Of a DNA stretch of 15,742 nt, positions 14,772 through 15,742 are shown piece by piece. The translations under genes and the position numbers were made by a program. The notes below the pieces were generated by a model that saw only the letters and a list, made by a program, of their open reading frames with translations, searched no databases and was not told the DNA's origin. The stretch comes from JBBRLA01 sp038231615 (GTDB lineage: Bacteria; Myxococcota_A; Polyangia; Palsa-1104; JAEUJZ01): NCBI GenBank assembly GCA_038231615.1, contig JBBRLA010000124.1:1-15742 (forward strand), read 5' to 3'. Within the stretch, counting starts at the first letter, position 1. The number at the start of each line of letters is the position of its first letter.

Positions 14772-14875
14772 CCTATCTCCTTTGCCGGGGCCGTACCCCC
14801 GGCCCCCGCCATCCTATCAAATCCTCGTCGGATCTCGTCCAGGATCGCGGAGAGGTCGGCGGGGTGAAGCCTCAC
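14582..14875 (-). CDS. Possible small protein overlapping methyltransferase stop and recombinase start
   Basis: A GTG at 14873-14875 overlaps the TGA of the upstream methyltransferase ORF (GTGA) and opens a 97-residue frame. The first about 20 residues (RLHPADLSAILDEIRRGFDR) look like a genuine amphipathic helix. The later part is low-complexity, ends basic, and overlaps the first 190 bp of the recombinase in another frame, so it could be spurious run-on in GC-rich DNA. Small genes just upstream of an integrase are often excisionases or regulators, but I see no recognisable fold, and no ribosome site is evident. Confidence 0.35.
   Translation of the reverse strand: MRLHPADLSAILDEIRRGFDRMAGAGGTAPAKEIGCPGDQRDDGSGELSSTADAGVSTWAKEETALLDALSRQRKRLKSTVVPLSAKKNPAGKKSPR
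14777..14781 (-). promoter_or_regulatory. Ribosome binding site of the recombinase gene
   Basis: AGGAG on the reverse strand, 5 nt before ATG 14771, fixes the recombinase start. Confidence 0.75.
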
Positions 14876-15438
14876 AGGGCAAGCCCGATCTGGCCCGCTG
14901 CGGCTCTCGACATGGTCAACCACTCGGCCCGCTGTTTTGACCACGTCCGCCCGAATCCAGACGGGCCCCCAAGTTCGTGGTGATGCCAGCCGGGAATCGG
15001 TAGGGGCTCGGCTTCGCTGACCACCACCGTGCATCCAGCGGCCCGCCAACGTTCTGCCATGGCAAGGACTGCCTCCCGGCTCAGGTCGTGACCGTACGCG
15101 CAGGTAGTGCCGGCGTAGGGAGGATCGATGTAAACGAGCGCACCGGGGATCGGCTCGACGTCTTCGGCCCGGCATCGGAGTACGCGCAGGCGGGAGAGGT
15201 CGGGGAGGGCTTTGACGGCGGCGATCAAGTCAGGCACGAGTTGGCTACGAACGCGCACCCAGCCGAACCCCTCACCCAGCGTACACGCCGAGCCCTCTCT
15301 GCGGAGACGATCAAGCTGATCCTGCCGGTAGGGTGCAACGACATTGAATCCGTGATGATCCCAGTGGCCCGCTGCAGCGCGCACCGGCTTGTTGGCCCAC
15401 GACCAATATTGCAGCACCGCCCACGTTGCCACCCGCAA
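14872..15438 (-). CDS. 5'-truncated Dam-like DNA adenine methyltransferase
   Basis: The 188-residue frame keeps the catalytic motif IDPPYAG (DPPY at 105-108) preceded by LRVLRCRAEDVEPIPGALVY. After it come the helix REAVLAMAERWRAAGCTVVVSE and the closing EWLTMSR, which is the usual motif order of the C-terminal part of D12-class N6-adenine methyltransferases. The AdoMet-binding motif I (EPFxGxG type) and the first about 100-150 residues of such enzymes are missing. The frame extends upstream only to a TGA near 15523, without methylase-like sequence, and the only starts are a TTG at 15436-15438 and a nearby GTG. I infer a truncated, probably inactive gene of the integrated element. A divergent family member with a very short N-terminus is less likely. 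Confidence 0.7.
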   Translation of the reverse strand: MRVATWAVLQYWSWANKPVRAAAGHWDHHGFNVVAPYRQDQLDRLRREGSACTLGEGFGWVRVRSQLVPDLIAAVKALPDLSRLRVLRCRAEDVEPIPGALVYIDPPYAGTTCAYGHDLSREAVLAMAERWRAAGCTVVVSEAEPLPIPGWHHHELGGPSGFGRTWSKQRAEWLTMSRAAAGQIGLAL

Positions 15439-15541
15439 TCCCGGTCCTGCGGCACAGGCTCCGACTTGAGGCGGCCGGCCGCACCGGTGGGGCGGCCGGC
15501 GATCCCGAGGTCAGACTGCTTCATTCCATCAAGCTAGGGCT

Positions 15542-15740
15542 GATCGCAATCATGATCCATATAAAATTTGCACTTGCGAACGAATCAGAACGGATCACGA
15601 TCGCGGAATGATCCGGTACGCAAGCCGTTCATGTATCGGGTCACCCTGGGAAAAAGGGGCCGAAGTCCACGGCCCGCGGGCACTTGGTTGGACCCGTGAT
15701 CGCGGAAACGGATCACGCATGATCGCGAAAACGGATCATG
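15542..15740. repeat. Cluster of GATC-containing repeats with two abutting palindromes
   Basis: Nine GATC sites occur within about 200 bp. Four same-orientation repeats share a core of GATCGC, an A-rich centre, then GATC: 15542-15557, 15599-15613, 15698-15714 and 15721-15737. The last two form perfect 7-9-7 palindromes that abut exactly: CGTGATC/GATCACG (15695-15717, spacer GCGGAAACG) and CATGATC/GATCATG (15718-15740, spacer GCGAAAACG). Another inverted pair, CGGATCA/TGATCCG, spans 15591-15615. The rest of this gene-free stretch (15439-15742) holds an AT-rich ATATAAAATTT at 15559-15569 and no recognised gene. Candidates are an operator array, iterons, or multiple transposase-binding sites at the end of an IS21-like insertion sequence. 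Sequence alone does not decide. Confidence 0.7.
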
Positions 15741-15742
15741 AT

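Larger units (their letters stand above)
13445..15742. mobile_element. End of a tRNA-Leu-integrated element, continuing beyond the window
   Basis: A tyrosine recombinase gene points toward the tRNA-Leu 3' end, with repeats in between and methyltransferase remains behind it. This is the usual layout of a prophage or genomic-island end. Exact borders cannot be set because the second copy of the tRNA 3' sequence is not in the window. Both coding relics being damaged suggests an old, decaying element. Confidence 0.65.

Noticed and set aside
15225..15524. 99-codon reverse frame starting MKQSDLGIAGRPTG with an AT-rich upstream region
   Set aside because: Only the first about 30 residues look protein-like and the rest mirrors the methyltransferase frame; no clear ribosome site. 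It could be the lost start of a disrupted gene but cannot be supported.

Overview
The window comes from the chromosome of a high-GC Gram-negative bacterium. Supporting signs are GC-rich codon use throughout, an LpxD-type acyltransferase, an N-terminal lipobox on a secreted protease, and a periplasmic-type M15 peptidase. The protease also has a C-terminal Cys/hydrophobic/Arg tail that recalls MYXO-CTERM sorting tails. This hints at Myxococcota or another former deltaproteobacterium, but a gammaproteobacterium is not excluded and I do not name a genus.

Left part (1-1950): a truncated PD-(D/E)XK nuclease domain, then about 500 bp of lower-GC DNA that holds the frameshifted remains of a reverse-strand gene. 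Next is an unrecognised 294-residue protein with a Thr-rich start and a very basic Pro/Lys/Arg tail; its frame stays open for 23 codons beyond its TGA stop. Surface-sugar block (2095-5170): a GT4-type glycosyltransferase on the reverse strand diverges from a tightly spaced pair, an LpxD-like hexapeptide acyltransferase and a PIG-L/LmbE-type deacetylase. Together these could swap the N-acyl group of an amino sugar. A large imperfect palindrome of dispersed-repeat type (5182-5280) and a 15-bp tandem duplication follow.

Middle part (5385-13297): an unrecognised 421-residue protein; a convergent M15/VanY-like peptidase; an Uma2-family protein with a seven-copy heptad coiled coil; and a divergent subtilisin-family lipoprotein whose stop overlaps the start of a FabF-type ketoacyl synthase (ATGA). 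FabF converges on and overlaps a 3-hydroxy-3-methylglutaryl-CoA lyase-like gene with a low-complexity tail, and a HAD phosphatase lies upstream of that lyase.

Right part (13363-15742): tRNA-Leu(UAA), followed at once by an integrated element. It carries a tyrosine recombinase split by a 71-bp duplication/insertion, a small overlapping ORF, and a 5'-truncated Dam-like adenine methyltransferase. The edge of the window is a cluster of GATC-containing repeats, including two abutting perfect 23-bp palindromes. I see no complete new defence system. The best leads are the deacetylase/acyltransferase pair, the subtilase-FabF coupling, the split recombinase and the GATC palindrome array.
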